Shown here piece after piece: positions 1-6,412 of a stretch of DNA of 7,214 nt. The notes under the pieces were generated by a model that was not told where the DNA came from, made no database searches, and saw only the letters and a list, made by a program, of their open reading frames with translations. How positions within the stretch are numbered: position 1 is the first letter of the stretch; each line of letters begins with the position of its first letter. The position numbers and the translations under genes are program-made. The DNA comes from Actinomycetes bacterium (GTDB taxonomy: Bacteria; Actinomycetota; Acidimicrobiia; Acidimicrobiales; RAAP-2): assembly GCA_021791615.1 (NCBI GenBank), contig JAJYWG010000321.1, positions 1 through 7,214 on the forward strand, given 5' to 3'.

Positions 1-2
1 AA

Positions 3-227
3 GGGCGTGAAGCCCCCACCGCGGCGGCCGACGTCCTCGGGGTCGAGGACGTCGAGCTCTTCTCCTACCCCGAAGGGCACCTCCCCGACGTCCCGCTCGA
101 CGAGCTCGGCGACCTCCTCGACACGGGCGTCGGAGCTGCCGAAGCGCTTCTCGTCTTCGACGAGGGCGGCGTCTCCGGCCACCCCGACCACCGCCTCGTC
201 GCTTCGACAAGATCCCGTCGACGGTGA
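3..227 (+). pseudogene. PIG-L/LmbE-family deacetylase, 3' fragment
   Basis: The reading frame is open from the left edge to a TGA at 225-227 and the start lies outside the window. It encodes the middle of a PIG-L (LmbE) zinc-dependent N-acetylglucosaminyl deacetylase. Visible features are LGVEDVELFSYPEGHLPD followed by VFDEGGVSGHPDHR, the family's conserved GHPDH metal/active-site segment. Actinobacterial members include the MshB and Mca enzymes of mycothiol metabolism, but this piece cannot be assigned to a subfamily. About 100 residues or more that normally follow GHPDH are missing. After HRLVAS the frame ends within about ten unrelated codons, just where a different coding frame begins (near base 200). 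I read it as a gene cut by a rearrangement. An assembly join is the alternative. The family call is solid and the exact breakpoint is not. Confidence 0.75.
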
Positions 228-319
228 TCGACCGCTACGAGCGCCGGGGCGGCCTCGTGCGAGTCGATGCAGAAGCCGAGCACCACGTGGTCGACGAGTG
301 GATCTTCGACGCGGCCTGT
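200..319 (+). pseudogene. Adenylate-kinase-like C-terminal fragment
   Basis: From about base 200 the G/C-rich third-position pattern moves to a new frame, reading RFDKIPSTVIDRYERRGG, then LVRVDAEAEHHVVDEWIF. The layout (Y, three residues, GGLVRVDA, then a closing V..WIF helix) resembles the last helices of adenylate kinases and related P-loop nucleotide kinases, whose C-termini read roughly Y...G.L..VDg....V...I. No P-loop, LID or start codon is present, so only a tail of about 40 residues remains. The coding signal fades after about 319 and no stop is close by. The fragment abuts the deacetylase remnant in a different frame, which marks a junction of two unrelated genes. The family assignment rests on a short pattern and is tentative. 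Confidence 0.4.
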
Positions 320-394
320 GCATCCCGTGGTCCGCGTCTGCTCCCGAGGTTCCTCCGGGCTCATCCGCGTTTGCCTGCTCGCGCTCCACCCATG

Positions 395-414
395 GCCGGG
401 CTGGCGAGCCCGGC
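395..414. other. Perfect GC-rich hairpin (possible terminator)
   Basis: GCCGGGCT (395-402) and AGCCCGGC (407-414) are exact reverse complements around a four-base loop GGCG, giving an 8-bp stem of seven G-C pairs and one A-T pair. No T-tract follows on either strand, so a classical intrinsic terminator is not supported. In high-GC actinobacteria, T-less stems sometimes act as terminators. It sits in the stretch 320-467 between gene remnants, where I see no other convincing coding or RNA signal. Confidence 0.3.
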
Positions 415-467
415 GATGAGAACGAGGCAACGTCGTCCCGCTCGGACTTTTTGGGATCTCCAGCAGG

Positions 468-748
468 TCACCGCGATCCGCCGCAAAAGGCGGCGTCGGC
501 CCGCGCTGCGAGCAACCGGTCGGTGGTGGCCGTCGCGACGTGGCTCTGCTTGGCGATCCAGGCGGGAAGGCCCGGAACACTGCCGTGCGCGGCGCGCGCA
601 GGCCTCCTCCAGCACGGCGAGGCCGGCCCTCGCCGGGCGGTGAGAACAACGTCGAGATGGGCGGCGGGGTTGGTGGTGGTCAGGAGAGGCTCCCGACTCG
701 ACTCTGGGAGATCGTGACGAACGGCCCTGTCTCCTCACCGGCCAGCTG
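468..748 (-). pseudogene. Decayed minus-strand coding remnant, unidentified
   Basis: On the minus strand, successive frames carry protein-like text with the G/C-ending codons expected of this genome. The pieces are ETGPFVTISQSRVGSL (within 748-680), then AHLDVVLTAR (about 658-620), then GLAVLEEACAR (about 625-590), then VPGLPAWIAKQSHVATATTD with RLLAARADAAF, ending at a TGA at 470-468. Each change of frame needs a small indel. Together the pieces could come from one gene of about 90 codons or more that has lost its frame repeatedly. I do not recognise the family and assign no function. It runs opposite to the resistance cluster and ends just before arsR. Chance open frames are easy to get in such GC-rich DNA, so this is a weak call based on composition and plausible peptide text. 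Confidence 0.3.
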
Positions 749-763
749 ACGCACGATGAGGTA

Positions 764-1123
764 GTGACTTCAACGGAACTTGAACCAAGAAAGATTGGTG
801 TGTCCGAGCGGCTCTGCGCACTTGCGGACCCGGTCCGGCTCGCCGTCGTCGGCGCCCTGGCCGGCGGCGAGCGCTGCGTGTGCGCCCTCCAAGAGCAGGT
901 CGCCGTCGCGCCGAACCTGCTCTCATACCACCTTCGGGTGCTGCGCGAGGCCGGGCTGGTGCGCGCGACGCGCCGGGGCCGGTGGGTCGACTACCGGCTC
1001 GACCCTGACGGGTTCACCACGTTGTGGAGGGCTCTTGGCGGAGCCGGGGTGCCGATGCCCGGCGCGGCCGTCCGAAGCGACCGGGCGTGCGCCTCCTGCG
1101 ACGAAGGGAGCGCAGGGCGGTGA
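764..1123 (+). CDS. arsR: ArsR/SmtB-family metal(loid)-sensing repressor
   Basis: This encodes a 119-residue winged-helix repressor that would bind operator DNA as a dimer and release it when As(III) or a similar thiophilic metal(loid) binds. ERCVCAL at residues 36-42 corresponds to the ELCVCDL metal box (Cys38, Cys40). [17 protein letters not shown] at 50-66 is the recognition helix region, and GRWVDYRL at 72-79 is the wing strand. A C-terminal CASC pair (Cys109, Cys112) could supply further thiol ligands, but that is inference. Two starts are possible. GTG 764 gives a 12-residue N-terminal extension but has poor Shine-Dalgarno spacing. GTG 800 starts [14 protein letters not shown], has a weak AAGAAAG upstream, and leaves the putative operator outside the coding region. 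The stop overlaps the next gene by GTGA (1120-1123), so the two are translationally coupled. The inducer is inferred from the motif and the neighbours. Confidence 0.88.
   Translation: MTSTELEPRKIGVSERLCALADPVRLAVVGALAGGERCVCALQEQVAVAPNLLSYHLRVLREAGLVRATRRGRWVDYRLDPDGFTTLWRALGGAGVPMPGAAVRSDRACASCDEGSAGR
769..784. promoter_or_regulatory. Putative ArsR operator (TTCAA-N6-TTGAA)
   Basis: TTCAACGGAACTTGAA is a perfect 5-bp inverted repeat with a six-base spacer. Its core, TCAA-N6-TTGA, matches the ATCAA-N6-TTGAT arrangement known for operators of ArsR-type repressors. It lies at the very start of the arsR gene, where an autoregulatory site is expected. It overlaps codons 2-7 if arsR begins at GTG 764, but lies in the leader if translation begins at GTG 800. 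I could not identify a strong -35/-10 pair around it. Confidence 0.55.
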
Positions 1124-1385
1124 CCGGCACCGCGACCGACACCCTGCCCGAGGCGCCACCTCCGGGCAAGAAGGATCTGCCCGTCGTCGCCCGGCTGTCG
1201 CGACTGGACCGCTTCCCGCGGCGAGCAACAACTTCGAGCTGGCCATCGCGGTGTTCGGGGTCACCTCCGGCCAGGCCCTCGCCGGGGTTTTCGTCCCCCT
1301 TATCGAGGTCCCCGTCCTCGTCGGGCTGGTCTATGTCTCCCTGTGGGCCAGACGGCGCCTGTACTCCCATGAGGTGGTGAGGTGA
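1120..1385 (+). pseudogene. acr3: Acr3 arsenite efflux pump with large internal deletion
   Basis: Acr3 (BASS superfamily) normally has ten membrane helices and roughly 350 or more residues, and exports As(OH)3/arsenite. Only its ends remain. GTG 1120 starts a frame ending in ARLSRLDRF, the usual Acr3 N-terminus before helix 1. From about base 1218 a second frame reads [15 protein letters not shown], then [20 protein letters not shown], then [13 protein letters not shown], the conserved Acr3 C-terminus including the GPLIEVP-type glutamate segment. It stops at TGA 1383-1385. The join near 1210-1218 removes roughly 280 codons and shifts the frame, so the product would be nonfunctional. Within the C-terminal part, ELAIAV runs straight into FGV, whereas relatives usually carry about four more residues (AIAT-like), so a second small deletion is likely. 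An AAGGGAG ribosome site lies at 1104-1110. The start overlaps the arsR stop and the end overlaps the next start (GTGA, 1382-1385). Confidence 0.82.
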
Positions 1386-1615
1386 ACTGCTTCGACTGCT
1401 CCACCCTCGGCCTGTCGAGCGACGCGGTGGCCGTCTGCGCCGATTGCGGGGCGGGGATCTGCCCCGACCACGCCCGGATGTCACCCCGCTGGCTCACCTA
1501 CACTGCGGCGATCAACCGCACCGTCGTGGTCGAACCTCCAGCGCGGACAATCCGCTGCCCCGCCTACCGGTCCGCCTGGGACGCCGCCGCCAACTGCCAC
1601 GCGGCGGCAGGGTGA
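1382..1615 (+). CDS. Small zinc-ribbon DUF2180-type protein
   Basis: This is a 77-residue cytoplasmic protein with a cysteine-rich N-terminus. CFDC (Cys3, Cys6), CADC (Cys19, Cys22) and CPDH (Cys27, His30) can form one or two zinc sites. They are followed by [20 protein letters not shown], which matches what I recall of actinobacterial DUF2180 proteins. The family has no established function. Zinc-ribbon proteins of this kind are often thought to bind nucleic acid or act as small metal-binding accessories. The C-terminal half normally carries another CxxC. Here it reads CPAY (Cys59, Tyr62), one base from CPAC (TAC versus TGC), so this site may be damaged. The GTG start overlaps the end of the broken acr3 by GTGA, with GAGGTGG just upstream. 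Position between two arsenite-type carriers suggests a metalloid-linked role, which is inference only. Confidence 0.72.
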   Translation: MNCFDCSTLGLSSDAVAVCADCGAGICPDHARMSPRWLTYTAAINRTVVVEPPARTIRCPAYRSAWDAAANCHAAAG

Positions 1616-1622
1616 GGAGGGG
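1615..1622 (+). promoter_or_regulatory. Strong Shine-Dalgarno for the Acr3-like transporter
   Basis: AGGAGGGG lies four bases before the ATG at 1627 (about six from the AGGAGG core), overlaps the stop of the preceding gene, and is the best ribosome site in the window. It decides the start at 1627 over the in-frame upstream ATG/GTG codons that lie within the preceding gene. Confidence 0.8.
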
Positions 1623-1626
1623 AGCC

Positions 1627-2688
1627 ATGGCTGGCCGTCGCCTGTCGGTTCGCGATGAAGTCAAGCCGTTCGTCCTGATCGCCGCAGTGGTGCTCGGCAT
1701 CGTCGGCAACCGCCTGGCGGCCGGACGTCTCGCGCACCTGTCGTGGGTGTCGGACATCGCGATCTTCGCGGTCATGTTCGCGGTGATGGCCTTCGTCGAG
1801 GTCAAAGACGTCGCCGTCGCCTTCCGCAAGGTGAAGCCCACCGCCCTCGCCCTCGTCACCAATTTCGTGTTCACCCCCGCCTTTGCCTGGGCGCTGGGCT
1901 GGCTGATCCTGCGCCACTACCCGGACCTGTGGGCCGGGGTGATCCTCTACACCCTCACCCCCTGCATCGGCTGGTACCTGATCTTCACCGACCTGGCCCA
2001 AGGCGACGTGGCCTGGGGGGTATCGCTTCTGCCGTGGAACCTGACCTTGCAAATCCTGCTCCTGCCGTTCTACCTGTGGCTGCTGGTCGCCAAGGTGGTG
2101 CCCGTCTCCGCCGCCACCCTGTTCGGGTCGGTGGGGCTGTACCTCGTCGCCCCCTTCGCCCTCGCCTACGCCGTGCGCATGGCGCTCGGGCGCCTGAAGG
2201 GCCAGGCGTGGGTGGACGGGCCCTACAAGAACGCCGTCGGCGAGGTGAAGATGTGGGCGCTGGCGGTGCTCGTCGTCGCGATCTTCACCTTCCAGACGAG
2301 CTTCAGCGGTCTCGGACTGGCCCGCATCGCGCTCATCATCGTCGCCACCATCGCCTTCTTCGCCGGGCTCTTCGTACTCAGCTTGAACGTCGGGCGGCGC
2401 TTCCGCCTCGGCTACGCGGACACCGCCACCTTGGTGTTCACCACGACCGCCCGCAACTCCGAGTCGGTCATCGGCGTCGCCGCTGTGGCCTTCGCCGGCC
2501 ACCCCCTCGTCCTCGTCGCCATCTTGGTCGGCCCCGTCGTCGAGCTGCCGGCCCTGCTCGGGCTCAGCCGGCTTATGGTGGCCCTTCGGTCCCGCCTGGC
2601 CTGGCCGGGTGTCCCCCCGTCCGACGGCTCGGCCGCTGCTCTCCCCGAGGAGCCAGCAGCTGGGAACCGAAAAAGGCGGGACCAATGA
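1627..2688 (+). CDS. Acr3-like arsenite transporter (BASS superfamily), divergent
   Basis: This is an intact 353-residue inner-membrane protein with about ten hydrophobic segments between residues 14 and 320, the size and topology of Acr3 and bile acid:sodium symporter family carriers. Two marks of Acr3 arsenite pumps are present. A cysteine in the fourth helix region lies in TPCIGWYLIF (Cys113), and a glutamate near the end lies in ILVGPVVELPALL (Glu306), at the places where Acr3 has its essential Cys and Glu. The usual [11 protein letters not shown] segment is replaced by TTARNSESVIGVAAVAF (residues 272-288), so it belongs to a divergent branch and its substrate may differ. It probably exports arsenite or a related neutral or anionic solute using the proton gradient. 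It may have taken over from the broken acr3 upstream. It follows the DUF2180-type gene after a strong ribosome site and overlaps the TDT gene by ATGA (2685-2688). The last ~30 residues form a polar, probably disordered cytoplasmic tail. Confidence 0.8.
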   Translation: MAGRRLSVRDEVKPFVLIAAVVLGIVGNRLAAGRLAHLSWVSDIAIFAVMFAVMAFVEVKDVAVAFRKVKPTALALVTNFVFTPAFAWALGWLILRHYPDLWAGVILYTLTPCIGWYLIFTDLAQGDVAWGVSLLPWNLTLQILLLPFYLWLLVAKVVPVSAATLFGSVGLYLVAPFALAYAVRMALGRLKGQAWVDGPYKNAVGEVKMWALAVLVVAIFTFQTSFSGLGLARIALIIVATIAFFAGLFVLSLNVGRRFRLGYADTATLVFTTTARNSESVIGVAAVAFAGHPLVLVAILVGPVVELPALLGLSRLMVALRSRLAWPGVPPSDGSAAALPEEPAAGNRKRRDQ

Positions 2689-3920
2689 CCGAGGCAGCGC
2701 CTCTGGCGAGGCTGCAGGGGTTCCACCCGGGCTGGTTCGGCGCGGTGATGGGCACCGCGATAATCGCCGTCGCCGCCTCGATGAACCCTGGCGGTTGGTC
2801 CGCGCTCGCCGGGCCGCTTCACCACGTCGCCCAAGGGATGGCCGTGCTGGGCGCAGCCCTCGCCGTGGTGCTGGGCGTGCCCTATGTCGGCCGTTGGCTC
2901 CGTCACCCCGACGCCACCCTACGGGATCTGCGCGACCCGGTGGCGGGCGCCCTCTACGGGACCTTCCCCGGGGGGATCCTCGTGCTCGCCGCGACCGCGG
3001 CTGCGATTGGACCCTCGCTCATCTCCGCCGGTGTGGTGCGGGCGCTCGTCGTCGCGTTCGCCTGGGTCGGGGTGCCCCTCGCGTTCGGGATGAGCGTGCT
3101 GTTCGCCTACCAGCTCTTCGTGGCCTCCGAGGTCGCCGTAGAGACCGTCAACGGCGGGTGGTTCATTCCCCCGGTGGTGAACATCGTCGTCCCGATGGTC
3201 CTGCTGCCGCTCGTGCCGGGCTCCTCGGCGGCCACCGCCCGGCTGCTCTTGATGGGCTCCTATCTCTTCTGGGGCATGGGGTTCGTCCTGTACCTGCTCG
3301 TGGTCTCGATGCTCCACCACCGCCTGGTGGTCCACCCCCTGCCCTCTGCGGCTCTCGCCCCGTCGCTGTGGATCGGCCTCGGGCCGATCGGCGTCGGGGC
3401 CGTCACCCTCATGAAGATGGCCGCGGCGACCACACCGGTCTTCGGCGCTCAAGCCAAGGCCGTCGAGGACCTGTCGCTGCTGGCGGCCACCGCCCTGTGG
3501 GGGTTCGGAGTGTGGTGGCTGGCGGCCGCCGTGGTGCTGCTCGTGCGCTACCTGCGCCGCGGTCGGCTGCCGTGGAGCCTCGGGTGGTGGGGCTTTACCT
3601 TCCCGCTAGGTGCGTTCACGGTGGCGACGCTCACTCTGGCTCGGGGCTGGCACGCGAGCTTGCTGGAGTGGGTCGGGGCAGCGCTGTTCGCTCTGCTGGT
3701 GCTCTTCTGGCTGGTCGTCACCGGCCGGACCGCCTGGGCCGTCCGCAGCGGGGAGGCCTGGGGCACCCCCACGCCGCGAAGCGCTGGCCTGGCCGGAGGG
3801 GGATCGGCCCCGCATGGGACCGCGGCGCGTCGCATCTTGCGATGGGCGGCGCCCGAAAAAGGACGCGAACCAGACGGCAGCCCGGAAGCCCGTGAACCGC
3901 GAAGGGAGCACAGCTCCTGA
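2685..3920 (+). CDS. TDT-family transporter (tellurite/dicarboxylate, SLAC1/Ssu1-like)
   Basis: This is an intact 411-residue membrane protein of the tellurite-resistance/dicarboxylate transporter family, related to TehA, yeast Mae1 and Ssu1 and plant SLAC1. Members have about ten helices and move anions such as C4-dicarboxylates, sulfite, chloride or nitrate. FHPGWFGAVMGTAIIAVAAS at residues 13-32 is the family's N-terminal signature. NGGWFIPPVVNIVVP at 156-170 and WWGFTFPLGAFTVATL at 301-316 match conserved segments of helices 5 and 9. Hydrophobic stretches continue to about residue 347. They are followed by a basic, low-complexity tail of about 60 residues that is longer than usual and may have lost an earlier stop. 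The ATG overlaps the Acr3-like gene by four bases, after AAAGGCGGG. The context suggests export of a toxic oxyanion (tellurite, arsenical or sulfite), but the substrate cannot be read from sequence. Confidence 0.85.
   Translation: MTEAAPLARLQGFHPGWFGAVMGTAIIAVAASMNPGGWSALAGPLHHVAQGMAVLGAALAVVLGVPYVGRWLRHPDATLRDLRDPVAGALYGTFPGGILVLAATAAAIGPSLISAGVVRALVVAFAWVGVPLAFGMSVLFAYQLFVASEVAVETVNGGWFIPPVVNIVVPMVLLPLVPGSSAATARLLLMGSYLFWGMGFVLYLLVVSMLHHRLVVHPLPSAALAPSLWIGLGPIGVGAVTLMKMAAATTPVFGAQAKAVEDLSLLAATALWGFGVWWLAAAVVLLVRYLRRGRLPWSLGWWGFTFPLGAFTVATLTLARGWHASLLEWVGAALFALLVLFWLVVTGRTAWAVRSGEAWGTPTPRSAGLAGGGSAPHGTAARRILRWAAPEKGREPDGSPEAREPRREHSS
3902..3908 (+). promoter_or_regulatory. Shine-Dalgarno pointing to CTG 3917 as ATPase start
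   Basis: AAGGGAG ends eight bases before CTG 3917, and the same AAGGGAGC word precedes acr3 at 1104-1111. Together with the CTGA overlap on the TDT stop (3917-3920), it suggests the ATPase began at 3917, with the CTG either used directly or mutated from ATG. GTG 3959 has no comparable site. Confidence 0.5.
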
Positions 3921-6396
3921 CCACACCCAAGACCGAGCACACGCAGAAGACCGAAGCGGTGCAGCCGGGCGAGCCGCCTTCTCGCGACGGCCCACCCCCA
4001 CCCGCTGGCACCCCCTCCGACCTCGCCGGTGGGATCGAGACCGGCGGGCTGGGCAGCACCGAGATCGAGGAACGCCTGGCGCGCTTCGGCCCGAACGCCA
4101 TCACCGAGGTCCCCGAGCGCCCGTGGCTCATGCTGGCAAGAAAGTTCTGGGGGGTGATCCCCTGGATGCTCGAGGCAGCTCTCGTCATCGAGCTTGTCTT
4201 GGGCGGCTGGTCGACGGCCGGCGTGATTGCCGCCATGCTCGCCTTCTCCGCCGGCCTCGGCTTCTACCAGGAGCGCCGCGGGAAGCAGGCAGTCGCGCTG
4301 TTGCGCTCGCAGCTCACCGTCACCGCCCGCGTGCGCCGCGACGGCGCCTGGTAGGTCGTCCCCGCCGCCCAGCTCGTGCCCGACGACCTCGTGCACCTGC
4401 GCGTCGGCGTGGTCTCCTTGGGCCAGTCCCAGCTCACCGGCGAGTCCCTGCCGGTCGAAGCGACCGCTGGGGCGACCGCCTACACCGGCTCGAGAGTGGG
4501 CCGCGGGGAGGCCTCCGGCACGGTGACCGCCACGGCAGACCGCACGCGCTTCGGCAAGACCGCCCAGCTCGTCCAGCTGGCCCGGGCCCCCAAGCGCCTG
4601 CAGCGCCTGGCGGTGTCGATCGCCAAGTACCTCCTCGCCCTCGACGTCACGCTCATCGCCATCGTCGTTATCGCCGCCGTCCTCCGCCACACCTCGGTGT
4701 CGAACACCCTCCCCTTCGCCCTGATGGTGCTGGTGGCCTCGGTGCCGGTCATGCTGCCGCCGATGTTCACCATGTCCTCGGCCATGGGGGCACGCGGGCT
4801 TGCCAAGAACGGGGTCATGACCACCCGGCTGTCGGCGATCGAGGACGCCGCGACCATGGACGTGCTCTGCGTGGACAAGACCGGCACGATCACCGAGAAC
4901 CGCCTGGCGGTGACCGACGTTGCCCCGCTCGGGAACTCGAACGGCGTCGAGGTGCTCCGCCTCGCCGCGCTCGCCTCCGAGGAGGCGACCCAGGACCCCA
5001 TCGACCTCGCCGTCTTGTCGGCGGCTCGAGCCCGCTGGGTCGCTGTCGGCGATGGGGCATCGTCGGGCCGGCGGCGCTTCGTGCCCTTCGACCGCGCTAC
5101 CAAGCGCTCGGAGGCCGAGATCGCAACGGATGGCGGCGCGCCGCTGCACGTGGTGAAGGGGGCACCGGCGACCCTTGCCGAGATGGCCGGCGTCCCCTAC
5201 GCCGAGATCGAGCCGGCCACGGCCCGTCTGGCGGCCGGCGGATCGCGGGTCCTGGCCGTCGCGTCGGGCAACGGCGACGCGTTGCACCTCGACGGCCTCG
5301 TCACCCTCGCCGACCCGCCACGGGCTGACTCGGCGAAGTTTGTCGAGGACCTGCACCGTGAGGGGGTACGGGTCGTGCTCGTCACCGGGGACGGGGCCGA
5401 CACCGCCCGGGCAGTCGCCGCCAAGGTGGGGATCACCGGCGAGGTCGCCCCTGCCGGCAGCATCACCGACGACCTCGACGCGGCGACCGCCGAGCGCTAC
5501 AGCGTCTACGCCGAGGTCTATCCCGAGCAGAAGTACCAGCTCGTGAAGGCCCTCCAAGACGCCGGCCACGTCGTGGGCATGACCGGCGACGGGGTGAACG
5601 ACGCTGCTGCCCTCGGCCAGGCCGACGTGGGGGTGGCGGTGGCCGGGGCGACCGACGTGGCCAAGGCCTCCGCTGCGCTGGCGCTCACCAAGGAAGGGCT
5701 CGGCGAGATCCTCAGCGCCGTCAGAGGCAGCCGCACCATCTACCAGCGCCTGCAGAGCTGGGGTGCTCGCCCTTGTGGCCCGCAAGGCGGCGTTCCCGCC
5801 GTTCCTCGCCCTCGTGCTGCTCATCTGGGCGGTCTTCCCGCTCTCCCCGCTGCTCGTGGTGCTGTTCATGCTCCTCGGCGAAATCGCCACCTTCGCGCTG
5901 TCCATGGACCGGGTCGTCCCCTCCAGCGAGCCGGACCGCTGGGTCGTCCGCTCGCTGGCGGTCACTGGCTTCGGCTTCGCCCTAATGCTGCTCGTGGCTA
6001 GCGGCGCCGTGTTCTGGGTGGCCCGCTACGGCTTTGGGCTCAGCGTTGCCCAGACGCAGACGGCGGCGTTCCTCTGGGTGGTCTTCGCAGCCGGCCAGGC
6101 CGTCCTCTACCTGGCCCGGGCCCGCCACGTGTTTCTGGGCACGACCCCACCCCGGGCGGTGGCTGCTCTTGGCGAGCGCCTTCGACGTCGTCGTCACGGC
6201 CGTGATGGCCACCGAGGGATGGCTCATGTCCCCGGTCTCGTGGTCCTGGGTGGGCGGGCTGATCGGCGCCTCGGTCCTCTTCCTGGCCACCGGCAACGCC
6301 TTCCGCCTGGCCGCTTCCGCGGCCTTGCGCAGCCTGGGCCCTGCGCACACGCATGCGACCACCGTCTCAGCCGGCAGTCGGCCGGCTGGAACTTGA
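3917..6396 (+). pseudogene. P3A-like proton-efflux P-type ATPase, multiply disrupted
   Basis: The 2.5 kb span matches a full-length P-type ATPase of the bacterial plasma-membrane H+-ATPase (P3A-like) type, about 820 codons. It would pump cations, most likely protons, outward using ATP. In order it shows two N-terminal helices (about 4140-4270), the actuator motif TGES (4436-4447), helices with VPVMLPP (about 4740), the phosphorylation motif DKTGT (4874-4888), KGAP of the nucleotide site (5156-5167), MTGDGVNDAAAL (5579-5614), and six C-terminal helices. Four lesions are visible. A TAG at 4352-4354 lies where relatives have a residue after DGAW (probably CAG to TAG). An in-frame loss of about 12 residues near 4403-4411 joins RVG to VVSLGQSQLTGES and removes the VPAD segment. 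A +1 shift lies in the GGGG run 5760-5763 (QSW then VLALVARK). A second +1 lies near 6132-6136 (ARHVF then WARPHPGRWLLLAS). The start is probably CTG 3917. The single-base shifts alone could be sequencing errors. Together with the amber codon and the deletion, loss of function is likely. Confidence 0.85.
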
Positions 6397-6400
6397 GAGA

Positions 6401-6405
6401 AAGGA
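6401..6405 (+). promoter_or_regulatory. Shine-Dalgarno for the 104-residue gene
   Basis: AAGGA within AGAAAGGAAG lies seven bases before ATG 6413 and just after the ATPase stop. It supports a start at 6413 over the in-frame upstream alternatives inside the ATPase tail. Confidence 0.7.
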
Positions 6406-6412
6406 AGCCGCT

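Noticed and set aside
478..493. CCGCC-GCAAAA-GGCGG small stem-loop
   Set aside because: A five-pair GC stem is expected by chance in DNA of this composition. No recombination-site or RNA features accompany it.
7..717. A 236-codon plus-strand open frame across the left end
   Set aside because: It is Ser/Pro/Arg-rich out-of-frame text. The real coding signal there is LmbE in another frame and then the kinase-like tail.
1564..2685. A 373-codon minus-strand open frame opposite the Acr3-like gene
   Set aside because: It is highly charged, repetitive Glu/Gly/Asp/His sequence typical of an antisense shadow. The plus strand encodes a convincing membrane protein with a strong ribosome site.
3828..3844. 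CGTCGCA-TCT-TGCGATG hairpin near the end of the TDT gene
   Set aside because: The stem is short, with one G-T pair and a three-base loop. It sits within the coding tail and has no T-tract, so it is not credible as a terminator.
4352..4354. Amber codon read as pyrrolysine or programmed readthrough
   Set aside because: There is no pylT-like context or known amber-coded P-type ATPase, and further lesions downstream make a simple nonsense mutation more likely.
5756..5768. Programmed ribosomal frameshift at GGGG in the ATPase
   Set aside because: There is no slippery heptamer or clear downstream pseudoknot. A second unrelated shift near 6135 points to indel mutations or sequencing error.
3548..5965. 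An 805-codon open frame on the minus strand opposite the TDT end and the ATPase
   Set aside because: It is Gly/Arg/His-rich low-complexity text with no family motif. It lies exactly opposite the clear ATPase motifs and arises from their GC-rich codons.
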